Made by a program: the position numbers and the translations under genes | The notes under the pieces: generated by a model | Databases searched by the model: none | Seen by the model: only the letters and a program-made list of their open reading frames with translations | Told to the model about the DNA's origin: nothing | In this document: positions 27,795 to 36,329 of the stretch, in pieces | How positions within the stretch are numbered: position 1 is the first letter of the stretch | How the letters are laid out: every line of letters starts with the position of its first letter | Source of the DNA: Streptomyces sp. NBC_01116 | Lineage (GTDB): Bacteria > Actinomycetota > Actinomycetes > Streptomycetales > Streptomycetaceae | Assembly (NCBI RefSeq): GCF_041435495.1 | Contig: NZ_CP108644.1 | Location: 62,001 to 126,000 of the forward strand | DNA: 64,000 nucleotides | Direction of reading: 5' to 3'

Positions 27795-28241
27795 ATGCCG
27801 CCATTATCGAGCAAACGCACCACCTGGCACTCACTGCTGAATCCGCTGACCAGACGCAACCGCAGCGCCCCGGCGGCCGAAGCCGCAACGCTCATCGGGC
27901 AGTGCCCCGCCGTGGCTCTGTACGCCGTAGTGCCACTACGGTCCGTCGAGAACTTGGTCCTGGACGACCTTGCCGCCTACGCGCAGGGCCGGGGCTGGAT
28001 CGTGCCGGCCGGGTGCGCGGTCGCCGACACCGGAAATCTCTCCCAGCACCCCGAAAGCCGGAGCGGGTGGAACCGGGTGCGGGCACTGGCAACCGGCAGC
28101 CTCATCCAAGCGGTGGTGGTCCCCTCTCTCACACACATCGCCTACCGCTCGGCGGACGGAGACCGCGAACAGGCCTGGCTGCTCAGGCAAGGGCTTCTCG
28201 TCATCACGACCGACCCCGCCGAATGGGATCGGAGCCCATGA
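27795..28241 (+). CDS. resolvase-fold-like small protein, copy 2
   Basis: 148 residues. ATG 27795 follows GGAGAG. It matches the copy at 21102 over most of its length: AVALYAVVPLRSVENLVLDD, LAAYAQGRGWIVPAGCAVAD, QAVVVPSLTHIAYRSADGDR, GLLVITTDPAEW. The N-terminus PPLSSKRTTWHSLLNPLTRR is intact here and shows where copy 1 is frameshifted. The catalytic Ser of true resolvases is missing. It directly follows the radical SAM gene (188 bp) on the same strand. The two copies bracket the permease-lyase-radical SAM set. Confidence 0.7.
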   Translation: MPPLSSKRTTWHSLLNPLTRRNRSAPAAEAATLIGQCPAVALYAVVPLRSVENLVLDDLAAYAQGRGWIVPAGCAVADTGNLSQHPESRSGWNRVRALATGSLIQAVVVPSLTHIAYRSADGDREQAWLLRQGLLVITTDPAEWDRSP

Positions 28242-28566
28242 CCGCCACGGCGCAGACCCCGCGCCCAGGGCCCGTGGACCGGCCGTCGCGTGGTCAGGCG
28301 GCTCGCGCGGTGATGGTGCCGAAGACGGCGAGCCAGGTTCGCCTTGTTCGGGCTGCGCTCCTATGCGAGCCACGCCATCGAGGTGGGGGGAGACGTGGAG
28401 CCCGGCCCGGTCCATCGCCTCGTATCCGGCATCGGATGGCGCTCGTCGCATGGGGACCGCGTTCCCGGCCGGGCGGGGCGGAGCGTCGTTGGGCGGTTCT
28501 GAGGAAGCTTAACCAACTTCGCGCTGGGGACTCCTGCCCACTGCCACCGGCACGCCCGCCTCCTCA
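28242..28566. other. region with no supported gene
   Basis: An ATG at 28238 overlaps the previous stop as ATGA and opens a frame to 28666, but after a few dozen residues it becomes low-complexity and overlaps the LuxR gene on the other strand. A short frame with LRSYASHAIEVGGDVEPGPV near 28350-28500 may be a gene fragment. No confident annotation. Confidence 0.35.
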
Positions 28567-29277
28567 TCAAGAGGCCTGGGCAGGGCGGGGAGTCCGAGCA
28601 CGGCTCTCGGCGTCTGTAGCCCTTGTGACGGCCGGATTTCCTGGGGTGATCAGGCGGCTTTCGTAGGCGAGTGCGACGAGCTGAGATCTGCTGGACGCTG
28701 CGAGCTTGTGCATGATCCGGTTGACGTGTGACTTGATGGTGAGGGGGCTGACGTCGAGTGCCTTGGCGATGGCAGTGTTGTCGGGCTGCGTGGCGATGAG
28801 CGTGAGCACTTCGCGTTCGCGCTGTGTCAGTGGAGTCAGTGTTCCGTGGTCGCTGTTGGGCTGGATGCGGCTGATAGGCGGCTGAGCTGTGTGGGCTGGT
28901 GCGGGTGAGATGACCATGGCACCGCCGCAGATGGCGTCGAGTGCGGTGAGGAAGTCGTCGGGTGCGAGGTAGGGGCCGAGTACGCCGGTCACTCCAGCAC
29001 TGGTGAGGAAGGGCAGTTCGGCCGGTGTGACGTGCCCGAGTATGGCGACCCGGGTGCAGGCGGTGGCGTGGAGCAGTCGCATCTGGGCTGCGGCGGACGG
29101 GCCTCGGTTGAGTTCCTGCGTGTCTACGAGTAGAAGGTCGCAGGTGGTCAGTCCGGTCAGGGCATCGGTGAGGGTGGCTGTTTGGGCTGGGTGGGCGAAG
29201 GCGGGGGACGCGGCGATGACGCGTGCGTAGGCGTCCCGGACGAGAGTCGGGCCGCCCGTGAGGAGTACTCGGTGCAT
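28567..29277 (-). CDS. LuxR-type response-regulator-like transcription factor
   Basis: 236 residues. The N-terminal half has the fold pattern of a receiver domain (VLLTGGPTLVRDAYARVIAA, TTCDLLLVDTQELN, LPFLTSAGVTGVLGPYLAPD), although the Asp of the phosphorylation site is in a degenerate context. The C-terminal half is a LuxR HTH: LTPLTQREREVLTLIATQPD, NTAIAKALDVSPLTIKSHVN, RIMHKLAASSRSQLVALAYE. It binds DNA as a dimer; no cognate histidine kinase gene is adjacent, so it may be an orphan. Start ATG 29277. The MMPL gene on the same strand ends 70 bases upstream of it. Confidence 0.88.
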   Translation of the reverse strand: MHRVLLTGGPTLVRDAYARVIAASPAFAHPAQTATLTDALTGLTTCDLLLVDTQELNRGPSAAAQMRLLHATACTRVAILGHVTPAELPFLTSAGVTGVLGPYLAPDDFLTALDAICGGAMVISPAPAHTAQPPISRIQPNSDHGTLTPLTQREREVLTLIATQPDNTAIAKALDVSPLTIKSHVNRIMHKLAASSRSQLVALAYESRLITPGNPAVTRATDAESRARTPRPAQAS

Positions 29278-29347
29278 CGGCGGCGTCCTTGGGGCAGGGG
29301 GCGGGCCCGCGGTGCCGTGGCGGCCGCGGGCCCGTGGGGTGGTGTTG

Positions 29348-31564
29348 TCAGTGGTTGTGGTGGGTGGAGTTGGCGTAGGCCGGTTCCGGTGCGGTGGGGG
29401 TGGCGGGGGCGTGCTTGGCGAGCTTCTCGCCTTCGATGTCGACGTTGGGCAGGATGCGGTCGATCCAGGCGGGCAGGGACCAGGCGCGCTTGCCGAGAAG
29501 GGCGAGGGCTGCCGGGATGATGGTCATGCGGACGACGAACGCGTCGAAGACGACGGCGACGGCGAGGCCGAATCCGAGTGATTTGATCATGGCGTCGTGG
29601 GAGCCGACGAAGCCGGCGAAGACGCTGATCATGATGAGGGCTGCGACGGTGACGACGGTGGCGCTGTGCTTGAAGCCCGCCTCGACGGCGGTGCGGGCGT
29701 CGGCTCCGTGGACGTATGCCTCGCGCATGCGGGTCACCAGGAAGACCTGGTAGTCCATGGCCAGGCCGAAGACGATGCCGACCATGAGGACGGGCATCAG
29801 GCTCATGACGGGGCCGGTCTGTTCCAGGCCGATGAGGTCTTTCAGCCAGCCCCACTGGAAGACCGCGACCAAGGCTCCGAAAGAGGCCAGGACGGAGAGC
29901 AGGAACCCGAGGGCCGCCTTGAGGGGGACCAGGATGGACCGGAAGACGAGAATCAGCACGAGGACAGCCAGGCCGACAACGAGGGCGAGGTAGGGCACGA
30001 TCGCGGCGCTGAACTTGTCGGAGATGTCGATGTTGAGCGCCGTGGTGCCGGTAACGAGGGAGCGGGCGCCGGTGTCGGGCTGGAGGTCGCCGGCGAGGGT
30101 GCGGATGTCGGTGACAAGGTTCTTGGTTGCGTCGCTGCCCGGTGCGCTCTTGGGGATGACGGTGATGATCGCGGTGTCGCCGCTCTCGTTGAAGGCGGCC
30201 GGGGTCACGGCGGCCACGTCCGGAAGGCCGGCGAGGGACTTGCCCAAGACCTCGGCGCCGCCGCGGGCGACGGCCGGGTCCTGGTCGTCGACGGTCACGG
30301 TGAGAGGGCCGTTGAATCCGGGTCCGAAGGACTCGGACAGCATGTCGTATGCCTTGCGCTGAGTGGAGGAGGTGGCCTTGGAGCCGTCGTCCGGCAGCCC
30401 GAGTTCAAGCTGGGTGGCGGGGAGGGCGACCACGCCGAGAGCGGCCACGGCCAGGAGAAGCATCCGGGTCGGATTGCGCAGGACGTGGGAGATCCAGCGC
30501 TGTGCCAGGCCTGGCTTGGCCGGGTCGGCCACGGGTGCGGGCTTCTTCCGGTTCTTGCCGCGGACGCGTTCTCCGGCGAAGCCGAGGAGGGCGGGGACCA
30601 GGGTGGTGGCGACGAGGACGGCGATGACGACGGCGCCTGCGGCGGCCAGGCCCATCGCGGTCAGGATGGGCAGGTTCACCACCGCGAGGCCCGCGAGGGC
30701 GATGACGACGGTCAGCCCGGCGAACACGACGGCGGAACCCGCTGTGCCGTTCGCGCGGGCGGCGGCCTCCCGGGCGTCGTGGCCGTCGGCGCGCTCCGAG
30801 CGGTAGCGGGAGACGATGAACAGGGCGTAGTCGATGCCGACGGCGATGCCCAGCATCGTGGCGAGGGCCGAGGCGTTGCTGTTGAGGTCGAGTGGGCCGC
30901 TGAGCGCGGTGATGGCGGCCATGCTCACCCCGACTCCGACGAGAGCTGTGAGCAGGGGCAGGCCTGCGGCGATCAGGGACCCGAAGGTGATGAGGAGGAT
31001 GACGGCTGCCAGGGCGAAGCCTATGGCCTCGGCGGTGTGGCTCTCCTCGGGTGTGGCCAGCGCGGTGCCGGATGCTTCCACGGTCAGACCCTGGTCGCGG
31101 CCCGATTCCAGTGCCTTGTCCAGGCCGGTGTGGTCGCCGTCGGTGAGGTCGGCGTCCGTGGCGGTGTAGGCGACCTGGGCGAAGGCGGTGGTGCCGTCCG
31201 CGCTGAGTGCTTTGGAGGTGAAGGGGTCGCTGATCTGCCCGATGCGGGACGAAGAGTCCTTGACGCGGGCCAGAGTCGCTTCGAGAGCGGCCTTGTTCTC
31301 CGGGGTGCTGATCTTCTCGCCGTCGGGTGCGCGCAGCACGACGCGGGCGGTGGCTCCGTCGGCGTTGGCTGCGGGGAACTTCTCGCCCAGGAGGTCGAAG
31401 GCGCGTTGGGCCTCGGTGCCGGGCAGGGTGATGCTGGAACTGGCGGGTCCCGAGCTGGTGGAGGCGCCGATTCCCACGGCGCCCAGAGTGAGCGCCCAGA
31501 GGAGAACAACCAGCCAGCGCCGCTTGAACGCGGCCCCGCCGATCTTGTGCAGGAAAGTGGCCAT
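29348..31564 (-). CDS. MMPL/RND-family transporter
   Basis: 738 residues, the usual MMPL length. There are twelve transmembrane segments in two blocks, each preceded by a large extracytoplasmic loop (about 40-170 and 390-510). Characteristic stretches: WLVVLLWALTLGAVG at TM1, AALIGLLNPN-like turns are absent, but the TM4 proton-relay region reads GIAVGIDYALFIVSRYR and its second-half counterpart GIVFGLAMDYQVFLVTRMRE, each with the conserved Asp-Tyr pair. Such pumps export lipids, drugs or siderophore-like metabolites. It follows a divergent-type TetR gene on the same strand (183 bp apart), which probably represses it. ATG 31564. Confidence 0.92.
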   Translation of the reverse strand: MATFLHKIGGAAFKRRWLVVLLWALTLGAVGIGASTSSGPASSSITLPGTEAQRAFDLLGEKFPAANADGATARVVLRAPDGEKISTPENKAALEATLARVKDSSSRIGQISDPFTSKALSADGTTAFAQVAYTATDADLTDGDHTGLDKALESGRDQGLTVEASGTALATPEESHTAEAIGFALAAVILLITFGSLIAAGLPLLTALVGVGVSMAAITALSGPLDLNSNASALATMLGIAVGIDYALFIVSRYRSERADGHDAREAAARANGTAGSAVVFAGLTVVIALAGLAVVNLPILTAMGLAAAGAVVIAVLVATTLVPALLGFAGERVRGKNRKKPAPVADPAKPGLAQRWISHVLRNPTRMLLLAVAALGVVALPATQLELGLPDDGSKATSSTQRKAYDMLSESFGPGFNGPLTVTVDDQDPAVARGGAEVLGKSLAGLPDVAAVTPAAFNESGDTAIITVIPKSAPGSDATKNLVTDIRTLAGDLQPDTGARSLVTGTTALNIDISDKFSAAIVPYLALVVGLAVLVLILVFRSILVPLKAALGFLLSVLASFGALVAVFQWGWLKDLIGLEQTGPVMSLMPVLMVGIVFGLAMDYQVFLVTRMREAYVHGADARTAVEAGFKHSATVVTVAALIMISVFAGFVGSHDAMIKSLGFGLAVAVVFDAFVVRMTIIPAALALLGKRAWSLPAWIDRILPNVDIEGEKLAKHAPATPTAPEPAYANSTHHNH

Positions 31565-31747
31565 GAGGAAGATGCTCCGGGTCGAGGGTGTTTTCGGACG
31601 TGAGGTGCCCTGAGCCCGGCCCGTGAATGACGAGGGCTTGAGGGCGTGCGGAAGGGGACGATCGGCGTCAGTCCGTCGTCAGGGATGTGCGGGATCGCCG
31701 GTAGCGCGGGGAGTCGCGACCGCAGGCGGTGGGTGGGCTGGGTCTGG

Positions 31748-32359
31748 TCAGGCGGTGGCGGGTTGCGCGGTGAGAGCCGGCAAGAGCACCAGCTCGACAA
31801 TGGCTTCCATCAGCTCAGGGGTCGCCTCGGTCCCGTGGACAATCATGTGTGCGATCCACGGAGCGAGCAGGATCTGGTCCGCCAGCTCGATGACCGGGTT
31901 TCCGGCTGCGATCTCCCCCCGGGCGACGGCGCGCTCGAAGATCTGGGCCAGATCTCGCAGGACCGGGTGGATCAGGATCTCGCGCACGATCTCCATCAGT
32001 GCTTCGTCCTGGGCGATCGCCGCCGGCAACGAGGTGAAGGGTTCCGTGGCCGGATCGTCGGCTACCCGGAACCGCGCGACCTCCATCAGATCGCCGCGCA
32101 GACTGCCGGTATCGATGGTGGCCAAGTCCTTCTTGGTCTCCGTGCTGAGAGCCTTCCACGCGGAGATCACCAGGCGCGGCTTGCTTTCCCACTGCCGGTA
32201 GAGCGTCGCCGTGCTGCACTTCGCCCGCTGCGCGACAGCGGCCATGGTCACCTGCTCATAACCGACCTCGCCGACAAGCTCGGCCGTCACGAGCAGCAGT
32301 TCACGCTCCCGCTCCGGAGTGAGTTTGCGGCGGCGCGATACCGCAGGTTCCACGGTCAT
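31748..32359 (-). CDS. TetR-family repressor upstream of the MMPL transporter
   Basis: 203 residues from ATG 32359, which follows AGGAG. The N-terminal HTH is clear: LTPERERELLLVTAELVGEV, YEQVTMAAVAQRAKCSTATL, YRQWESKPRLV. The C-terminal ligand-binding domain resembles TetR_C_7-type regulators of efflux pumps. The same strand and short distance make the MMPL gene its probable target, with both transcribed from the AT-rich operator region at 32420-32460. A longer start at 32410 is possible but lacks an RBS. Confidence 0.88.
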   Translation of the reverse strand: MTVEPAVSRRRKLTPERERELLLVTAELVGEVGYEQVTMAAVAQRAKCSTATLYRQWESKPRLVISAWKALSTETKKDLATIDTGSLRGDLMEVARFRVADDPATEPFTSLPAAIAQDEALMEIVREILIHPVLRDLAQIFERAVARGEIAAGNPVIELADQILLAPWIAHMIVHGTEATPELMEAIVELVLLPALTAQPATA

Positions 32360-32419
32360 GGCTGCTCCTGATCCGGTCCCTGGCTGATACAGGAACTGTA
32401 GCCACTCCACGAACAGAAA

Positions 32420-32460
32420 ATCAAGTTTTCGAAACTATAGTTTTCGACACTGAGATTTTC
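32420..32460 (-). promoter_or_regulatory. AT-rich operator/promoter of the tetR-mmpL pair
   Basis: The stretch contains two GTTTTCGA half-sites (AGTTTTCGAAACT around 32424-32436, and AGTTTTCGACACT about 15 bases later), the first nearly palindromic. This is the expected layout for a TetR operator 60-100 bases before the tetR start. The low GC stands out sharply. Confidence 0.55.
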
Positions 32461-32574
32461 GCTCAGGGCGGGACCCTGCTCCACCAACGCGGGCGGGGCC
32501 GAGCACGGAACACCGTGAGGCCTGGCCGCGCCAGGAGCAGGGTGGGGCGTTGCGGCGGAGGGCCGAGGGCAGCG

Positions 32575-32745
32575 TCAGACGTCTTCTCCGGGGTTCAGGA
32601 AGACCGGGGTGCCACGCCTTTGTTCGCCCCTTCTCCATGTCAGCCGGTCCCAGTCCCGGCCCATCGCGGAGGCGAAGGACAGGTACTCCCGCTCCTCGAA
32701 GCCCGCGGTCGGCGCCGTCCAGGCCCACGGCCGTAAAAGAGCGTT
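32575..32745 (-). pseudogene. broken copy of the 14.4-kb hypothetical gene
   Basis: The C-terminal part reads EYLSFASAMGRDWDRLTWRR then GTPVFLNPGEDV, closely matching the product of 14440-14844. Upstream the match continues in another frame (SFTAVGLDGADRGL), so there is at least one frameshift. The N-terminal half is missing and the sequence ends at the inverted repeat starting at 32734. Confidence 0.8.
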
Positions 32746-32765
32746 TTGTCCTGGCGGGAGTGTTT
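32734..32765. repeat. left member of a 32-bp imperfect inverted repeat pair
   Basis: Matches the reverse complement of 34256-34287 at 27 of 32 positions; the shared core is GAGCGTTTTGTCC. It abuts the end of homology of the broken 14.4-kb-type gene. Confidence 0.75.
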
Positions 32766-32782
32766 GGGAACGCAGTGCTGTC

Positions 32783-33199
32783 GTGGATGATTGCGGGGTG
32801 TTGGTCCAGGTGGAAGCGGTAGGGCAGATCGCAGACGGGCGCGCGACGGTTCGGGTGCGCTCGGAGGTGGGTGCCGCCGTGGCGTTCTGGTGCGGCGGTC
32901 CGACGGGAGTGGGCCGCAAACATCATGTGGAGTGGACTGTTGAAGAGGATGTGTCCTGGGGCGGCAACACCCGACCGTCCACTTTCTTCTCACCCGGGGT
33001 GGATGAGGAGGAAGGCGACCGGATCGCCTTTCGCGGGCGGCTGGGCCTGACGGGCGATGGCGGAGCCACGTTGGAAGTAGCCGGAACCCACATCCTTTTC
33101 GACCTCGCCGACCCGCCCCCATCGACTGCTGTCGATGGAACGTGGGTCGAGATCAGCGTGGAGCGGAACAGCGTCAGCCTGTGGCCCTACCTGCTGTGA
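32783..33199 (+). CDS. hypothetical beta-rich protein
   Basis: About 138 residues from GTG 32783; there is no strong RBS, so the start is uncertain. The sequence alternates short strands and turns: VLVQVEAVGQIADGRATVRV, HHVEWTVEEDVSWGGNTRPS, TFFSPGVDEEEGDRIAFRGR, ending VEISVERNSVSLWPYLL. It is acidic and soluble. No family is recognised. It sits inside the 32-bp inverted repeat pair together with an IS5 relic. Confidence 0.6.
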   Translation: MDDCGVLVQVEAVGQIADGRATVRVRSEVGAAVAFWCGGPTGVGRKHHVEWTVEEDVSWGGNTRPSTFFSPGVDEEEGDRIAFRGRLGLTGDGGATLEVAGTHILFDLADPPPSTAVDGTWVEISVERNSVSLWPYLL

Positions 33200-33225
33200 T
33201 TCACAGGAGTCGGCTCTGCGGCCGT

Positions 33226-34067
33226 TCAGCTGTCGCGCCAGTTGTGGGTTGATTCGCGGGTGAGTCTGCGGCTCATGAGGTCGATCATCGCTATGTTGAT
33301 CATGGCTTCGGAGCGGTGGGGTGGGTTTCGTAGTCGCGGGTGAGGCGGCAGTGGTGCATGAGCCAGCCGAACGTCCGCTCGACGACCCATCGTCGCGGGA
33401 TCACCTTGGAGCCCTTCTGGGCGGGGTCGCGGCGGATGACTTCGACGTCGATGCCGAGACGGGCGCCGTGGTCGATGGCTTTGGTGCGGTAGCCGCTGTC
33501 GGCCCACGCCTTCGTGACGCGTGGGTGGCCTTCGGCGATGTTCGAGAGCAGGCGGATTCCGCCGACGTTGTCGGAGACGCTGGCTGCGGTGACCAGCACC
33601 GCCAGAAGGAGGCCGAGTGTGTCGACGCCGATGTGGCGTTTGCGGCCCGCGATCTTCTTGCCCGCGTCGATGCCCTGGCCGGTCGCGGGCACGTTGGCCG
33701 AGGTCTTGATGCTCTGGGCGTCGAGGATGCAGGCGCTGGGCTCGGCGTCTCGGCCCTCGGCCTTGCGGACCAGATGTCGCAGGAGTCCGTTGAGCTGGTC
33801 GAAGACGCTGCCCTTCTGCCAGGCGGCGAAGTATCCGTAGACGGTTTCCCACGGGGCGAAATCGTGTGGGAGGTAGCGCCAGGGGATGCCGGTGCGGTCG
33901 ACGTAGAGGATGGCGTCCATGATCCGGCGCAGGTCGTGTTCGGGTGGCCGGCCGATGTCCAGGCCCTTCCCTCTGCGTTCTGGTCGCCAGGCTGTCAGGG
34001 TTGGTTCAAGCAGTTTCCAACGGGCATCGGACAGCTCGCTCGGGTACGACCGCTCTCGGAGAGGCAT
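33226..34067 (-). pseudogene. IS5-family transposase with a C-terminal frameshift
   Basis: From ATG 34067 (MPLRERSYPSELSDARWKLL) the protein is a full IS5-type transposase with a DDE triad: SACILDAQSIKTSANVP, HPRVTKAWADSGYRTKAID, RRWVVERTFGWLMHHCRL. At about 33315 one C is missing from a C run, so the direct frame stops at 33300. In the corrected frame the C-terminus continues RSEAMINIAMIDLMSRRLTR and stops at 33226, as in intact family members. I could not find its terminal inverted repeats with confidence. Confidence 0.85.
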
Positions 34068-34255
34068 GTTTCTGTAGTACCGATGGCCGCCGTCCCGCCA
34101 CAGGGCGTAAACAGGTATGCCCGGGGGCGCGTTGGGATCAGACAGGTGCGAAGGGACCGAACCGGGCCCTCGAAGGCCGTCACCCGCCCCATCAGCCACA
34201 ACAAGCGTCTAACGCCTCCACCAACCCGAAGTGGTCCGCCACCTGAATGGCAACG

Positions 34256-34287
34256 AAGCACCCCCGTCGGGACAAAACGCTCCTTTA
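34256..34287. repeat. right member of the 32-bp imperfect inverted repeat pair
   Basis: Reverse complement of 32734-32765 with five mismatches. A separate 11-bp inverted repeat (34212-34222 with 34294-34304) surrounds it. Confidence 0.75.
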
Positions 34288-34310
34288 GTTGGGGGTGGAG
34301 GCGTGGGGCG

Positions 34311-35435
34311 TTATCCGGCGAAGCCGGGAGCGTCCGTGCGGGATGGCATGTCGGAGGTGGTGGTCGTGACGCTGATGGCGAGGGTGGCCATGTCATCGTC
34401 GCGTCGCCCGCCGGCCCACCGGTAGACGGCTTCGGCGAGCGTGTCGAGCACCTCGGTGGGAGCGGCAGGTCTTCCGTCAGGAAAGGTGAGTTGGGTGGGG
34501 TCGTAGAAGGCTCCGTCGGCATCGCGGGCTTCGGTGACCCCGTCGGTGACGAACAGCAGAACGTCACCGGCGGCAAGAGAGATGGTGTCGGTTGTGGCGG
34601 GCTGGGAGACGAGGTCTCCCATGCCGAGTGGAAGGCCAGGGTCGGCTGGCTGCAGTTCGGTGACGCGGCCGGAGCGGATGAGGTAGGGGGCAGGGTGGCC
34701 TCGGTTGAGCAGTCGTAGGGTGCGGCCCGCGTGGTCGATCTCGGCGATGAGGGCTGTCGTGAACTCCTCGTCGTGGCTGGTGTGAGCGTGCGGGGCCTGG
34801 TCGCGTCCGAGGGACTGTTCCAGCCGTTCAGCGAGTTCATCCAGGCTGGATGTGTGATGGGCGGCTTCGCGGAAGGCGCCGATCAGCGTGGTGGTGATGG
34901 AGACGGCGCCGATCCCCTTTCCTCTGATGTCGCCGATGAGGACACGGATTCCGAAGGGGGTGTCCTGGATGGCGTAGGCGTCCCCGCCGATCCGGGCTTC
35001 GGCATCCGCCGCCTCATAGCGGGCAGCTACCCGGAGCGGCCCGATCCGGGTGGGAGGGGCGGGCAGGACTGCGCGCTGCAGCGCCCCGGCCACCGACCAG
35101 GCGGCGGCCAGGCGGCGGTCGCGGCGCTCGAGCATCCAGTGCACGTCCAGGCCGATGAGCACGGCGAGAAAGACCGTGACCTCTTCCACCCAGCCGGTGC
35201 CGCTGTCAAGGATCCCGACCCGCCAGTCCAGCAGCACGGTGACGGCCAGCGCGAACGCCCCCGTCCAGGCCGCGCCGCGGAAGGACATCATCACGCCCGC
35301 GAGCACACACGCGGCCGCGATCAGAGGTACCCAGGTGTAACCGATCGGCGTCAGCGCGTCACCGAGCGCCGCGACGACGATCAACACCAGGGGAAACCAG
35401 CGCGCACAAGGCCACCGGGCAGTCAGGCGATCCAT
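34311..35435 (-). CDS. membrane-anchored PP2C (SpoIIE-type) phosphatase
   Basis: 374 residues. The first 100 hold four hydrophobic segments (WFPLVLIVVAALGDALTP, PLIAAACVLAGVMMSF, TGAFALAVTVLLDW, VTVFLAVLIGLDVHWML). The PP2C domain follows with ADAEARIGGDAYAIQDTPFG, VLIGDIRGKGIGAVSITTTL, LFVTDGVTEARD and RRDDDMATLAISV, retaining the metal-binding Asp residues. It should dephosphorylate a STAS protein at the membrane in response to an unknown signal. It is the second SpoIIE-type phosphatase in the window. No direct operon partner. Confidence 0.88.
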   Translation of the reverse strand: MDRLTARWPCARWFPLVLIVVAALGDALTPIGYTWVPLIAAACVLAGVMMSFRGAAWTGAFALAVTVLLDWRVGILDSGTGWVEEVTVFLAVLIGLDVHWMLERRDRRLAAAWSVAGALQRAVLPAPPTRIGPLRVAARYEAADAEARIGGDAYAIQDTPFGIRVLIGDIRGKGIGAVSITTTLIGAFREAAHHTSSLDELAERLEQSLGRDQAPHAHTSHDEEFTTALIAEIDHAGRTLRLLNRGHPAPYLIRSGRVTELQPADPGLPLGMGDLVSQPATTDTISLAAGDVLLFVTDGVTEARDADGAFYDPTQLTFPDGRPAAPTEVLDTLAEAVYRWAGGRRDDDMATLAISVTTTTSDMPSRTDAPGFAG

Positions 35436-35944
35436 CCTTCAGTCCCCGCAACTATGGACGACAGCCGCCCCCACCGATCCCAGTTTCCAACCTCCCTCTT
35501 CGAGAGGCAAACCAGATCCGGCACCGGCGCGCAAGGGCAGCTCGGGGACGGTATGCAGAGCAGTGGGCTGGCAGCCATACGGCGAGAGCCTCTTCGTCAT
35601 CGGACCGTGGTGTGCGATCTGCGCGCCCTACTCAAGAGATGGCGGCCGGCCGCTGCCTGCCCGGCGCGGATCCGGCGCTTGGCGACGGCCCTGGCATACA
35701 GACGGTGACGGCCGGCCAGCTCGGGATCAGTGAGCACCATTACCGGTGGCTGGGGACCTGTCGCCGGGTGCCGGGACTTACCCGAGGTCCGGCCGGCGGA
35801 CCGAGCATTTGCGATCCACACTGGTGGGGGTCACCTCGCTCTGGCTGCCCGGGCGGGCGCACGGACGGCCAGAAGACTTCCTGCTCTTGGTGGGATCAAC
35901 AGATGATGGTTGCGGGCGACCGAAGTGGAGTCGGGCGCGAACTG
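35436..35944. other. intergenic, no confident gene
   Basis: 509 bp. A minus-strand frame of about 47 codons (MVLTDPELAGRHRLYARAVA and following, stopping near 35597) is possible but lacks an RBS. Nothing else on either strand looks coding. Confidence 0.4.
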
Positions 35945-36271
35945 TCAGTTTGGCCGCCGCTTGGCCGTGCGGTGGTGCTCGGCGTTGATGCGCTGGGCTT
36001 CTTCGAGCTGGTCTTCGAGGATGACGATGCGGCAGGCGGCCTCGATGGGAGTGCCCTGGTCGACGAGTTCGCGGGCGCGGGCGGCGATGCGCAGCTGGTA
36101 GCGGGAGTAGCGGCGGTGGCCGCCCTCCGAGCGGAGGGGGGTAATGAGGCGGGCTTTCCCGATGGCGCGGAGGAACCCTTGTGTGGTGTTGAGCATTTCG
36201 GCGGCCCGGCCCATGGTGCAGGCGGGGTAGTCGTCGTCGTCGAGACGGCCGAACGAGTCGTCTGCTGTCAC
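35945..36271 (-). CDS. MerR/BldC-like DNA-binding protein
   Basis: 108 residues from GTG 36271, after GAGAGG; a GTG at 36292 is an alternative. It is a MerR-type winged helix: YPACTMGRAAEMLNTTQGFL, RAIGKARLITPLRSEGGHRR, YSRYQLRIAARARELVDQGT. A short coiled segment with CRIVILEDQLEEAQRINAEH ends it. There is no long effector-binding domain, so it resembles the small MerR-like regulators common in Streptomyces. A strong hairpin lies 28 bases upstream of the start. Confidence 0.8.
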   Translation of the reverse strand: MTADDSFGRLDDDDYPACTMGRAAEMLNTTQGFLRAIGKARLITPLRSEGGHRRYSRYQLRIAARARELVDQGTPIEAACRIVILEDQLEEAQRINAEHHRTAKRRPN

Positions 36272-36298
36272 TTGCACCTCTCTGTGGAACACACTGGA

Positions 36299-36329
36299 GG
36301 GGCCCTGGTGCCATTGGCATCAGGGCCCC
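36299..36329. promoter_or_regulatory. long hairpin just upstream of the MerR-like gene
   Basis: GGGGCCCTG (36299-36307) pairs perfectly with CAGGGCCCC (36321-36329), and the loop holds a further TGCC/GGCA pairing. It could be an attenuator in the leader of the minus-strand gene or a terminator for transcription arriving from the right. Confidence 0.55.

Noticed and set aside
26458..27888. 476-codon minus frame opposite the radical SAM gene
   Set aside because: Gly/Val-rich shadow with no family features; the plus-strand gene has clear motifs.
29597..31603. 668-codon open frame on the plus strand opposite the MMPL gene
   Set aside because: Repetitive Gly/Asp/Glu-rich translation typical of the antisense of a transporter gene; no start signal.
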